Shown here one piece after another: positions 1-8,134 of a DNA stretch of 30,154 nucleotides (position 1 is the first letter of the stretch; the number at the start of each line of letters is the position of its first letter). The translations under genes and the position numbers were made by a program. This DNA is from an uncultured Lactobacillus sp. (GTDB taxonomy: Bacteria > Bacillota > Bacilli > Lactobacillales > Lactobacillaceae). The DNA lies in contig NZ_CABUIW010000025.1 of NCBI RefSeq assembly GCF_902491705.1, forward strand, positions 1 through 30,154, read 5' to 3'. The notes under the pieces were generated by a model. It was not told where the DNA came from and did not search any database. It was given only the letters and a program-made list of their open reading frames with translations.

Positions 1-38
1 ATATGTTTAGTATACTCTTTTTTCTATGAATAAAATAT

Positions 39-824
39 TTGACTTCCTATAAGAAAACTGTTGTGGTTCGTCAATCAGAAGCAACTAAAGAAATTCAAGT
101 TACTTTAATTACTATTGGCCACAAGATCAAGAACTTGATTCCACTTGCCAAAGAAATTATGAAACTTGATAACGTAGTCAGCGTTTACCAAAACGAAACT
201 GAATGGCAAAATCCACAAGTTTGGGGGAACAAGACCGAAAAATTATTGGGTAAAAACCAAATCGTTGAAGAAATCTTGGGTAAGAAGTTTGCATTGTCTC
301 CACGTGCCTTCTTCCAACTTAACCCTGTTCAAACCGTTAACCTTTATTCAGAAGCATTAAAATATCTCGATTTAACTCCTGATCAAACTTTAATTGATGC
401 TTATAGTGGTGTAGGTACATTAGGTATCTTAGCTGCTGATCGCGTTAAGCAAGTTATCGGTATTGAAACTATTCCAGAAGCAGTTAAAGACGCTGAACAC
501 AACGTTGAATTAAACCACATTAAAAATGCGGACTACATTCAAGGCGCAACTGAAAAGGTATTGCCTGAATTACAAAACAATGGCGTATCAATTGACGCTT
601 TAATCGTAGACCCACCAAGAACTGGTTTAGCTAAGAGCCTTATTAAGACTATCTTGCGCGTTAAGCCAGAAACTTTCGTTTACATTTCCTGCAACCCTTC
701 AACTTTAGCTCAAGATTTAGTTTTGCTTAGCGAAGCTTATGACGTTCGTCTTATCCAAAACGTCGACATGTTGCCACAAACACCTCGCTGCGAAGCAATT
801 GCTAAATTAGTTTTACGTAAATAA
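39..824 (+). pseudogene. rlmD: 5'-truncated 23S rRNA m5U methyltransferase (RlmD/RlmCD type)
   Basis: This is the C-terminal part (261 codons) of a TrmA/RumA-family enzyme that uses SAM to methylate uridine C5 in 23S rRNA. Visible are the SAM motif DAYSGVGTLGI (about 120-130), DPPRTGL (191-197), the catalytic Cys of YISCNPSTL (Cys218) and the general-base Glu of PRCEAIAKL (Glu252). Full-length family members have roughly 450 residues with an N-terminal TRAM domain, so about 190 residues are missing. The reading frame is closed by a TGA at 27-29 and the first possible start is a TTG at 39 without a ribosome binding site. Family-like sequence appears to begin near VVVRQSEATKE. The first 40-60 bases of the window are therefore probably foreign DNA or a deletion junction. 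The catalytic half is intact, but the fragment is probably not functional. Confidence 0.8.
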
Positions 825-835
825 TAAATAAAATT

Positions 836-862
836 AGCCTAGTCGTTGGACTAGGCTTTTTT
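836..862 (+). terminator. Intrinsic terminator of the rlmD fragment
   Basis: A perfect 9-bp stem, AGCCTAGTC (836-844) with GACTAGGCT (849-857), has a GTTG loop and is followed by a T tract on the plus strand. Confidence 0.9.
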
Positions 863-869
863 GTGCACT

Positions 870-910
870 AAAAAAGCGACTGCCGGACAATCCTGTCTCT
901 TTGCAGCCGC
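870..910 (-). terminator. Intrinsic terminator of the putative ncRNA (minus strand)
   Basis: On the minus strand GCGGCTGC (910-903) pairs with GCAGTCGC (883-876), with one G-U pair. An inner GACA/TGTC stem extends it, and six Ts (875-870) follow. The plus strand has no T tract, so it terminates minus-strand transcription. It faces the rlmD terminator. Confidence 0.8.
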
Positions 911-1229
911 AATTTCAAGTGGATGAGGTAGCTCATCAATTTATAGTCACGATTTTCAGTTGTTTGATTTGCGTTAAAACAATGGCTATCGCAACCAAAT
1001 ATTAACATTCACTTGTTCGGGTCTTTACATAAAACGTAACTTTTTAATGAATTGGAGTTTTCTGCGAACAGCCACTGACAATTAATAAATAGCGATTAAT
1101 TAAATGAATTATGGCTGACACCTCTACATATAGAGAATCTTTCAAGTTTCCAATAATAATACAATTCTGGAGATAAAAACTTATTGTTCATTTTATACTT
1201 TGTTAACTTTATTTCTACCTCTTCCACAC
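870..1229 (-). ncRNA. Putative structured non-coding RNA, about 360 nt, unknown family
   Basis: The interval lies between a promoter with TTGCAA, a 17-bp spacer and TATAAT, and a strong intrinsic terminator, both on the minus strand. No ORF with a ribosome binding site was found inside it. Several helices can be read: CTCTA/TAGAG (1122-1135); CAGCCA/TGGCTG enclosing AATTAAT/ATTAATT (1069-1117); a 10-bp stem with one bulge (963-999); GATGAG/CTCATC with a 4-nt loop (922-937); and the terminator hairpin. I saw none of the conserved RNase P core, the tmRNA ends, the SRP GGAAG-type apical motif or the T-box sequence. It could be a trans-acting sRNA or a large structured RNA. The function is unknown and the promoter and terminator are the main evidence. 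Confidence 0.6.
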
Positions 1230-1234
1230 TATTC

Positions 1235-1263
1235 ATTATATCCGGTTGTGTAACCGCTTGCAA
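1235..1263 (-). promoter_or_regulatory. Sigma-A promoter of the putative ncRNA
   Basis: On the minus strand TTGCAA (1263-1258) is followed by exactly 17 bp and TATAAT (1240-1235). The predicted transcription start is near 1229. The -35 box lies just past the stop codon of the hydrolase gene, so the RNA is a separate unit and not the 3' UTR of that gene. Confidence 0.75.
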
Positions 1264-1266
1264 TAA

Positions 1267-2187
1267 TTAGAGCCCATATTTATGCAAAAATGCTTTAACT
1301 TTCTTTTGATATTCCGTTTTATACATCGGATAAGATAATGCATGGCCTGCTAAAGGAGCAATCCATAACTCTTTTGGCGCATTAGTTGCTGCATAATTCT
1401 GATAGATCATTTCAGTTGGCACAAAATGATCTTTTCCACCATGAATAAATAAAAATGGTCTAGTATTCTTTTTTAATTGTTTAACCGATGAAGCTTGCCC
1501 TAAGAAAAAGCCATTCTTCACCTTATTAATTCCACTTACCGCTTTAACTAGTGGAATTCGCTCAAATGGTTTTAAGTTAAACAAATTGCCTGCTTGGTAT
1601 TCAATCTCTTCTTTAACGCTTGAATATCCGCAATCTTCAATAAATGCTTTAACTTGATCAGGTAACTTCATCCCACTAACCATCATAGTTGTGGCACCAC
1701 CCATGCTTTGGCCCATCACGATAATTTTTTGATTTTGACCATTTTTGGCAATTATTTGGTTAATCCAATCACGAATATCTTCTTTTTCAACCCAGCCATA
1801 GCCAATATATTTGCCAGTACTCCTTCCATGTGCTCGAGCATCTGGGAGCAAAATATTGTAGCCCAAATCATAAAACATTTTGGCAAAGCCGCCCATGCTA
1901 TCACTGTCACTCATAAATCCATGTAGTAAAACAGCAGTCTTATCTGAATCATGATTTAAATATTGAGCAAAAAGCTTTAAGTCATTTTTAGTTTCAAGAC
2001 TCCATTTTTCTTTAGGAAAATCTCTAAACCAAACTTTGTCGCGATAAAGTGAATCCTTACCTGATAATTTTTTAGAATCTGGCTTTTTATTAAACGGTGT
2101 CATTGCCATTTTAAAGAAATAATCACTTGCAGCTGCAGCAAGTAATCCCGCACCAGCTAATGATGCTAATAATATCTTTTTCTTCAT
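1267..2187 (-). CDS. Membrane-anchored alpha/beta hydrolase
   Basis: A 306-aa serine hydrolase of the alpha/beta fold. An N-terminal Lys-rich, Ala/Leu-rich segment (about 1-25) looks like a signal anchor that leaves the enzyme outside the membrane. The oxyanion-hole region LLHGFMSDS (about 87-95) and the nucleophile elbow GQSMGG (Ser near 161) are clear. GGKDHFVP and AGHALS supply the likely catalytic Asp and His. It resembles the YqkD-like cell-envelope hydrolases common in lactobacilli; the substrate is unknown. I chose the ATG at 2187, with AGGAAG about 8-10 bases upstream, because a GTG at 2196 would overlap that ribosome binding site. The gene is monocistronic and diverges from the 94-aa gene. 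Confidence 0.88.
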   Translation of the reverse strand: MKKKILLASLAGAGLLAAAASDYFFKMAMTPFNKKPDSKKLSGKDSLYRDKVWFRDFPKEKWSLETKNDLKLFAQYLNHDSDKTAVLLHGFMSDSDSMGGFAKMFYDLGYNILLPDARAHGRSTGKYIGYGWVEKEDIRDWINQIIAKNGQNQKIIVMGQSMGGATTMMVSGMKLPDQVKAFIEDCGYSSVKEEIEYQAGNLFNLKPFERIPLVKAVSGINKVKNGFFLGQASSVKQLKKNTRPFLFIHGGKDHFVPTEMIYQNYAATNAPKELWIAPLAGHALSYPMYKTEYQKKVKAFLHKYGL

Positions 2188-2266
2188 CTTGAGCACTTCC
2201 TGATCGAACTAGTGTGTTTTATTTTATAATTAAATAAGAATACTTTTAACTTAATTATACGAGAAA

Positions 2267-2551
2267 ATGCGCTTAACGGACTTATTACAATTAATTGATG
2301 ACTTAAATCTTAATACACAATTTTATTTAAAAATAGATGGTAAAACTATGCCTTGGAGCAAACTAACTTTAGCAGGAGAACAATGTCTGCTTTATCCAGG
2401 GAAAAAAGCTCTAACTAAGGCCAAAATAGTTAACTTAGTGGGTAAAATGCACTCTCGTGGCATCCCTCTTATCGCCGTAGTAAACAATCAAGAATACCCT
2501 CTTTTCGGCCTGCAAATAGTCGATGACTCTCCAAAAGCAATTCTGCTGTAA
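2267..2551 (+). CDS. Small conserved-looking hypothetical protein (94 aa)
   Basis: I do not recognise this protein. It is soluble, about 94 residues, with an amphipathic N-terminal helix (RLTDLLQLIDDLNL) followed by alternating hydrophobic segments (KIVNLVGK, IPLIAVVN, LFGLQIVDD), which suggests a small alpha/beta domain. There is no signal peptide or membrane span. It begins 80 bp from the divergent hydrolase; a TATAAT-like box lies at 2225-2230 and the ribosome binding site is weak (ACGAGAAA). It ends in a strong hairpin shared with the convergent mvaS gene. A dedicated terminator and clean ATG favour a real gene, but no function can be given. Confidence 0.65.
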   Translation: MRLTDLLQLIDDLNLNTQFYLKIDGKTMPWSKLTLAGEQCLLYPGKKALTKAKIVNLVGKMHSRGIPLIAVVNNQEYPLFGLQIVDDSPKAILL

Positions 2552-2552
2552 C

Positions 2553-2583
2553 AAAAAAAGTTTGGCTTAGCCAAACTTTTTTA
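2553..2583. terminator. Bidirectional terminator between the 94-aa gene and mvaS
   Basis: A6-7 and GTTTGGC, a TTA loop, then GCCAAAC and T6-7. The stem is flanked by A and T tracts on both sides, so it can end transcripts arriving from either convergent gene. Confidence 0.9.
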
Positions 2584-2587
2584 TTTA

Positions 2588-3751
2588 TTACTTTTCTTTA
2601 TATTGACGCACATGATCTTTAGTACCTGCAAAATACCAAGTACCTTTTTCATCATCGCTAACCAATTCTTGACCATCAGTTGGATCTTCCAAAGCCTTGT
2701 TAAATACGGCTTCATATTCAGGAATACTTAATTTTTGACGGCGATTAAGAAGCTTTTCTTCAGCTGCAGGATCGATTTCTTTTTCATACCCTTCAACCAA
2801 ATTGCCACTGTAAAATTCACCCATAGCACCTGAACCATATGAAAATAGTCCAACTAATGAACCTGCTGGCAAATGCTTATTTTCAAGTAAACTAAGTAAG
2901 CTTATGTATAAAGATGCTGTGTAAGAATTACCAACGCGGCGAGATAGTTGCTTAGAAGCTTCAAAACTATCCTCTAACTTCTTAGTCGTTTCTTCATCTT
3001 GGTCTTCTACTGCAATTCTATTTGCCTTAAGCCCCATCTTGGTAAATGGCAAGTGATAAATAATTGCATCAAAGTCACTGGTCTTAAGGCCCTTTTGCTT
3101 CTTATAAGCAGTAAAAGTCTTACTAAAGAAGTCCAAATAAACTTGAGTAGAATACTTACCTTCAACCATAGCTACACGTGAAAAGTTAGGACGCCAAAAG
3201 TCATTGATATCTTCACTATATGCACTGTGACCATCATTTAATGCAAGAATGCTTGGATCAGCCTTAATAAGCATACTAATACTGCCGGCACCTTGAGTTA
3301 CTTCACCTGGAGTACCTATGCCGTAGCGAGCAATATCACTACCGATAACAATTGCTGTTTGGTTAGGATGTACTCGAACAAAATCACGTGCAGTCATTAA
3401 TGCGGCGGTTAAACCAAAACATGCCTCTTTAACTTCAAAAGTTCTAACTTCTGGCTTTAATTTCAATGCAGTTTTGACAAACAAAGATGCAGACTTAGAT
3501 TGGTCAATACTGCTTTCAGTACCAAAAACTAATAAGCCGACCTTATCTTTATCAATTTGATCAATATAACGCATAGTTGCATTAATTCCCATTGAAACTG
3601 CATCTTGAGTTTGATCTGCAACACTCATTTCCTTTTGACCAATTCCGATCAAAAACTTGTTGGGATCTTGGTTTCTTGCATGAGCTAAGTCGACCATATC
3701 TACATACTTATTTGGCGTAAAAAATCCGATTTTATCAATACCTACTTGCAT
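2588..3751 (-). CDS. mvaS: Hydroxymethylglutaryl-CoA synthase
   Basis: A cytosolic 387-aa enzyme that condenses acetyl-CoA with acetoacetyl-CoA to HMG-CoA, the second step of the mevalonate route to isopentenyl diphosphate. The nucleophile Cys111 is in VKEACFGLTAAL, the general acid/base Glu79 in GTESSID and the active-site His233 in YHLPFTKM, matching the numbering of the enterococcal enzyme. The C-terminal segment carries the usual GSGAMGEFYSG motif. The length is normal. It is the last gene of the thiolase-mvaA-mvaS operon: the stop codon of mvaA abuts its ATG (TAGATG), implying translational coupling. The shared hairpin at 2553-2583 ends the transcript. Confidence 0.96.
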   Translation of the reverse strand: MQVGIDKIGFFTPNKYVDMVDLAHARNQDPNKFLIGIGQKEMSVADQTQDAVSMGINATMRYIDQIDKDKVGLLVFGTESSIDQSKSASLFVKTALKLKPEVRTFEVKEACFGLTAALMTARDFVRVHPNQTAIVIGSDIARYGIGTPGEVTQGAGSISMLIKADPSILALNDGHSAYSEDINDFWRPNFSRVAMVEGKYSTQVYLDFFSKTFTAYKKQKGLKTSDFDAIIYHLPFTKMGLKANRIAVEDQDEETTKKLEDSFEASKQLSRRVGNSYTASLYISLLSLLENKHLPAGSLVGLFSYGSGAMGEFYSGNLVEGYEKEIDPAAEEKLLNRRQKLSIPEYEAVFNKALEDPTDGQELVSDDEKGTWYFAGTKDHVRQYKEK

Positions 3752-4963
3752 CTATTTTTCCTTCCTTAGTTCTTTCAAAATCTCTTTAGCATGACTTTCT
3801 GAATAGTTCTTTTCTTGAATTAGTTTATTTAAAATAATCTTCTTTTCTTCTTCAGTTGCATCAAGTTCGTTTACTACATTACGTGCCTGCAGCTTCATAT
3901 GTCCAGCTTGAATGCCAACTGTAGAAATAGCTAATAAAGCAGCTAAATTATTGGCTAACCCAATACTAGTGATAATTTCACCTAAAGTTTTACTAGTAAT
4001 TTCTTTTCCTAAAATTGAAAAGCTTTGTTGGACATCGCGGCGCGCTTTAATCGAACCACCTACAACGCCAATGGCCATTGGGAGTGTCAATTCGCCCACC
4101 AACTTGCCATCTTTCATGGTCCACTTGGACAAGCTGCGATATTGACCAGTTTGACTTGCCAAAACTGCGCTTGCACTTTCAATTGCACGATAATCATTAC
4201 CGGTAGCAATTAAAACTGCATCTACACCATTCATGATGCCCTTGTTATTTGTTACTGCACGATATGGATCGTCGCATCCAATTTGTCCAAGTAAAGCAAC
4301 GCGTTCAGCTACTCTTATTCCACCAATAGTGTCTGGATCAATTGTTACCTCGGCCTTAGTCAACTGACTAGGATAATTGGATAAAATTGCAAACAGCTTT
4401 TCTTCAACATGATCAAATTGTTCTAACTTAGCACCTAAAAATTCCAAAATGGAATTAGTCTTATTAGCTCCCATTGCCTCAGCTGGATCTACCAAAACCT
4501 TGAGATAAACCAAATCATCCTGCTGTTTAGCTGAAATTGAACGAGTGCCGCCACCATGACCAACTAAACTGGCAAATTTTTGATTAGCTGCTTCAATTAA
4601 TTCTGGAAACTTATTTTTTAATTCAGCTAAAGAAAAGTGTTTATCAACTTTTAAAACAATTTGGCCATAGATACCTATTCTATTGCTTGATGCATGAACT
4701 CCACCATTTTTAGCAAAAATACTTGCACCATGGTTAGCAGCAGCAACTACAGATGGTTCTTCAACTGCCATTGGAACCCAGTACTTTTTATTATTAACAA
4801 TTAAATTTTGAACTACACCTAAAGGCAAACGAAGTTCACTAACCACATTCTCACTTAATTCATCCAAACGATTAAGTACTTGTGGATCAACTTCTTCTAA
4901 CTTGATTCCTTCAGTTGCTAAAATTTTTCTACGCTGATCAGGCGTTAATTGATAAAACTTCAT
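3752..4963 (-). CDS. mvaA: Hydroxymethylglutaryl-CoA reductase, class II
   Basis: A 403-aa class II HMG-CoA reductase that reduces HMG-CoA to mevalonate. The substrate-binding stretch ENVVSELRLPLGV (about 38-50), the catalytic Glu in VPMAVEEPSV (63-72), EAMGANKTNS (162-171), the catalytic Lys241 in TNNKGIMNG and the Asp near 257 in ATGNDYRA are all present. A His in AGHMKLQARN near the C terminus completes the set, and a short, mobile C-terminal helical tail follows. Its ATG overlaps the stop of the thiolase gene by one base (TAATG). In enterococci the thiolase and this reductase are fused as MvaE; here they are separate but coupled. Confidence 0.96.
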   Translation of the reverse strand: MKFYQLTPDQRRKILATEGIKLEEVDPQVLNRLDELSENVVSELRLPLGVVQNLIVNNKKYWVPMAVEEPSVVAAANHGASIFAKNGGVHASSNRIGIYGQIVLKVDKHFSLAELKNKFPELIEAANQKFASLVGHGGGTRSISAKQQDDLVYLKVLVDPAEAMGANKTNSILEFLGAKLEQFDHVEEKLFAILSNYPSQLTKAEVTIDPDTIGGIRVAERVALLGQIGCDDPYRAVTNNKGIMNGVDAVLIATGNDYRAIESASAVLASQTGQYRSLSKWTMKDGKLVGELTLPMAIGVVGGSIKARRDVQQSFSILGKEITSKTLGEIITSIGLANNLAALLAISTVGIQAGHMKLQARNVVNELDATEEEKKIILNKLIQEKNYSESHAKEILKELRKEK

Positions 4964-6123
4964 TATGCATTCTCGATTTCATAGGCAATTGCTTGGCCAC
5001 CGCCAATACATAAAGTAACCAAAGCTCTCTTGCCATTTCTATTTTTTAATCCACTAATTGCTGAAGCTACTAGACGTGTTCCTGTTGCACCAAGGGGATG
5101 TCCTAAAGCAATTGCACCACCCATGATATTCAACTTATCCATTGGAATCTGCAAATCTCTAGCAACTGCAACGCTTTGAGCCGCAAAGGCTTCGTTTAAT
5201 TCAATAATATCGTAGTCATCAAATGTGCGGTTAGTCTTAGCAAGCAATTTCTTAACGGCAAAATATGGCGTATAACCCATATAAGCAGGATCAAAGCCAG
5301 CTTCCGCAAATGCTCCTAATTTAGCAATTGGTGTTAAATGTAATTCTTCCATTTTTTCTTTAGTAGCTAAGATTAACATGCTAGCACCATCGGTTAATGG
5401 GGATGAATTACCAGCCGTTACTTGACCGTCTTCTTTAAAAACAGGCTTTAATTTGCTCAAAGCTTCAAGGCTAGTATCAGGACGAATTGGTTCATCATGA
5501 TCCAAGGTTTGCCCATCAAGTTCTACTTGCAAAATTTCATTTTTGAAAAAGCCGTTCTCAGTTGCTTTAGCAGCTAACTTATGTGAGCGTAAGCTAAATT
5601 CATCCATTTCCTCACGTGAGACATGATACTTTTCCGCTACATTTTCAGCAGTAATTCCCATGTGTTTGCTAGAAAAAGCATCCATCAAGCCATCGTTAAT
5701 CATTGTGCTAGTTAAATGATCTACTGGATTATTTTTATCTTCTTTTTTAACAAAGTATGGTGCACGTGTCATGCTCTCGCTGCCACCTACAGCTACTAAA
5801 TCTAAGTCGCCCATTTCCATTTGGCCTTGAGCTAATCGAAGAGCTTTTAAACTCGAACCGCAGACTTCATTGATTGTAACTGCGGCTGATTCTTGTTTCA
5901 TCCCCGAATTAAGCGCAACTTGACGAGCCATATTTTCACCTAATCCAGTTGATAACACATTACCCATAAAAAGCGCTTGTACATCTTGCGGATCAATATT
6001 TCCCGCTTTTAAAGTTCCCTTCAGCGCAATTACTCCCATTTCAACTGCGGAAGTATCTTTAAAAAAGCCACGATACTTACCAAAAGGCGTTCTTTTGGCA
6101 GCCACAATATAAATATCTTTCAT
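4963..6123 (-). CDS. Acetyl-CoA C-acetyltransferase (acetoacetyl-CoA thiolase)
   Basis: A 386-aa biosynthetic thiolase that condenses two acetyl-CoA to acetoacetyl-CoA, feeding the next two operon genes. The acyl-accepting Cys88 lies in NEVCGSSLKAL, NEAFAAQS and GGAIALGHPLGATG carry the Asn and His, and the C-terminal CIGGGQA holds the second Cys. The length is typical. It is the first gene of the mevalonate operon: a GGAGAG ribosome binding site precedes the ATG and the upstream galU gene has its own terminator. The operon promoter should lie in 6124-6190, but I could not pick it with confidence. Confidence 0.95.
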   Translation of the reverse strand: MKDIYIVAAKRTPFGKYRGFFKDTSAVEMGVIALKGTLKAGNIDPQDVQALFMGNVLSTGLGENMARQVALNSGMKQESAAVTINEVCGSSLKALRLAQGQMEMGDLDLVAVGGSESMTRAPYFVKKEDKNNPVDHLTSTMINDGLMDAFSSKHMGITAENVAEKYHVSREEMDEFSLRSHKLAAKATENGFFKNEILQVELDGQTLDHDEPIRPDTSLEALSKLKPVFKEDGQVTAGNSSPLTDGASMLILATKEKMEELHLTPIAKLGAFAEAGFDPAYMGYTPYFAVKKLLAKTNRTFDDYDIIELNEAFAAQSVAVARDLQIPMDKLNIMGGAIALGHPLGATGTRLVASAISGLKNRNGKRALVTLCIGGGQAIAYEIENA

Positions 6124-6193
6124 ACCCTATATCTCTCCATCATGTGAAATTTTTGACAAATACGATCATAACAAAAAAATATTAAGAATACCT

Positions 6194-6219
6194 AAAAAAG
6201 ACTACGCTTTCGCGTAGTC
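6194..6219 (-). terminator. Intrinsic terminator downstream of galU
   Basis: An 8-bp perfect stem, GACTACGC (6200-6207) with GCGTAGTC (6212-6219), has a TTTC loop. On the minus strand it is followed by a T6 tract, so it ends the galU transcript. A second AATAATC/GATTATT inverted repeat lies at 6224-6240. Confidence 0.85.
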
Positions 6220-6242
6220 CGTCAATAATCTTTGATTATTAT

Positions 6243-7142
6243 TTATTTTTTAGCTTTATCTTCAGCTTCAAATTGCTTACCTAAACGTTGAATATAAGCA
6301 CGAAGTTCATCTTTAATTTCAGGATGTTTCAAACCATATTCAATTGAAGTTTCAAGATAACCTTCCTTATTACCAACATCATGACGTTCACCCTTAAATA
6401 CGTGAGCAAATACTCTTTGGGTCTTGTTCATAGTATCGATAGCATCAGTCAATTGAATTTCGCCACCACGACCAGGTTTTTGATGAGCTAAAATATCAAA
6501 AATTTCTAGTGTAAGCAAATAACGACCAATAATTGCGTAATCACTAAGTGCCTTATCAATATCTGGCTTTTCTACAAATGACTTAACATTGATTAAGCCA
6601 GGCATAATTTCATTTTCTGGTTCAATTACACCATACTTAGAAACTTCTTCATGTGGTACTGGCATAACAGCGATTGTAGAAGCATGAGTCTTGTTATAGC
6701 GATTAATCAATTGCTTAGTAAGTGGCACTTCATCGTCCATTAAGTCGTCACCTAACATAACGACAAATGGTTCATCACCAACAAAGCTGCGAGCACGATA
6801 AATGGCATCACCAAGGCCAGCTGGATGTGGTTGTCTAGTGTAGTACAAGTTAACACCAAGGTTAGTAATTCCTTGTGTCAACTTCAATAGATCATCTTTA
6901 CCTTTTTCAGCTAAATCTTGTTCAAGTTCAGGATTAGAGTCAAAGTGGTCTTCAATCGGGCGCTTGTTTTTACCGATAACAATTAAAATGTCTTCGATGC
7001 CAGACTTCTTAGCCTCTTCCACGATAAATTGAATAGTAGGCTTATCAACAATTGGCAACATTTCCTTAGGTAAAGCTTTAGTAGCGGGTAAGAATCGAGT
7101 ACCTAAACCTGCTGCAGGAATAACAGCCTTTCTTACTTTCAT
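6243..7142 (-). CDS. galU: UTP--glucose-1-phosphate uridylyltransferase
   Basis: A 299-aa nucleotidyltransferase that makes UDP-glucose from UTP and glucose-1-phosphate for glycolipid, teichoic acid and exopolysaccharide synthesis and for galactose metabolism. The N-terminal AAGLGTRFLPATKALPKEM (about 10-28) is the nucleotide-binding and catalytic signature, and VMLGDDLMDDE, VEKPD and GRGGEIQLTDAI are also typical. The length is normal. A weak AGAAAG ribosome binding site precedes the ATG, and the gene appears monocistronic with its own terminator. It is about 3 kb from wecB, so the neighbourhood supplies several nucleotide-sugar steps. Confidence 0.96.
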   Translation of the reverse strand: MKVRKAVIPAAGLGTRFLPATKALPKEMLPIVDKPTIQFIVEEAKKSGIEDILIVIGKNKRPIEDHFDSNPELEQDLAEKGKDDLLKLTQGITNLGVNLYYTRQPHPAGLGDAIYRARSFVGDEPFVVMLGDDLMDDEVPLTKQLINRYNKTHASTIAVMPVPHEEVSKYGVIEPENEIMPGLINVKSFVEKPDIDKALSDYAIIGRYLLTLEIFDILAHQKPGRGGEIQLTDAIDTMNKTQRVFAHVFKGERHDVGNKEGYLETSIEYGLKHPEIKDELRAYIQRLGKQFEAEDKAKK

Positions 7143-7205
7143 ACAAACACACTTTCTATATATCTGTTCTTATGCAATAATCATAGCAAATTTATTAGTC
7201 TACAG

Positions 7206-8126
7206 CTACTTTTGTTTTCTTCTTTTAGTTTGAATATAACTTGCTACCCTACCAGCAGAATATTCTAACTCTCCTTCACGGCTACGCACGATCGTCGCGT
7301 TCACTCCTACACCAAAAAGGAATAAAATCGCTGCTATATTTAGCCAAAGCATAAAGATAATAAACGTACCAATAATGCCGTAGTTTTCCCAAGTAATTGG
7401 GAAATGATGTAAATAAAAGCTAAATAAAAACGAAAGTGCCAACCAACCGATAAGAGTTACAACTACTCCTGGCCAAATTACTCTTTTTTTCAATTTAATA
7501 TTTGGCAATACATAGTTAAGGTATGCAATAGCCAAAATCATCATTAAAATCACAACGGGATGACGATAACTAAAAATCTTATTGATCTCTTTAACAGGTA
7601 ATTGAAAGATTGGACCTAAGAAATTTAACAACTGCTGACCAAAAACCAGCACCACACTAGCACCTGTAAAGATAATAATCATTAAGGTTGTAAATAGGAT
7701 CGTAATCATTCTGGTCCAAATGAAATTAACTATTGAAAGCTTAAGCTCAATTTGATGTACACCATATAATCTGTTTTCACCCAAACGAATCGCATTAACC
7801 AAATTAGAAAATGACCAAAGAGCCAAGATAATACCAAATGACATATAACCAGTCGATGTCGTTTTTAATAGCGAGTTAACAATTGGCATAATGTATTTTG
7901 ATACCTGATCCGGAAATACTAAATCCATATAATTGGCAATTGGTGCCGTATCAATATGAAATAGCGGCAAAATATTTCCAATAATAATGATGATGGGAAA
8001 AATCGAAAATAAAATATAGTAAGCAATTACGATAGAACTATCGAAAATTTCCCCTTGAGACAAAATAGTGCGTAAAGTAAGAAAAAACTGGCCTAGCTTG
8101 GAATCGAGTCGATTCTTATCTTTCAT
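7206..8126 (-). CDS. YihY/virulence factor BrkB family membrane protein
   Basis: A 306-aa integral membrane protein with about six hydrophobic segments. Examples are SSIVIAYYILFSIFPIIII near the N terminus, a central pair, and IIGTFIIFMLWLNIAAILFL near the C terminus. The pattern and the polar N-terminal stretch before the first span match the YihY/BrkB (formerly RNase BN) family, whose biochemical role is unsettled. The C terminus is basic (QTKRRKQK). The gene follows map after 8 bp and probably shares its transcript, an arrangement I recall from related lactobacilli. No terminator is seen between it and galU. Confidence 0.87.
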   Translation of the reverse strand: MKDKNRLDSKLGQFFLTLRTILSQGEIFDSSIVIAYYILFSIFPIIIIIGNILPLFHIDTAPIANYMDLVFPDQVSKYIMPIVNSLLKTTSTGYMSFGIILALWSFSNLVNAIRLGENRLYGVHQIELKLSIVNFIWTRMITILFTTLMIIIFTGASVVLVFGQQLLNFLGPIFQLPVKEINKIFSYRHPVVILMMILAIAYLNYVLPNIKLKKRVIWPGVVVTLIGWLALSFLFSFYLHHFPITWENYGIIGTFIIFMLWLNIAAILFLFGVGVNATIVRSREGELEYSAGRVASYIQTKRRKQK

Positions 8127-8134
8127 TCAAAAAC

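Noticed and set aside
1081..1227. A GTG-initiated 43-codon frame inside the ncRNA candidate
   Set aside because: It would start at the very 5' end of the transcript with no ribosome binding site, and its sequence overlaps the strongest helices; it is better explained as RNA structure.
870..1229. RNase P RNA, tmRNA, 6S RNA or T-box as the identity of the structured RNA
   Set aside because: None of the conserved core sequences of these classes was seen, and the ends do not pair as 6S RNA requires.
1708..1926. Plus-strand and other overlapping open frames within known genes
   Set aside because: They lie opposite or within well-supported genes, lack ribosome binding sites and show no family features. 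The same applies to many other frames of 60-100 codons in this window.
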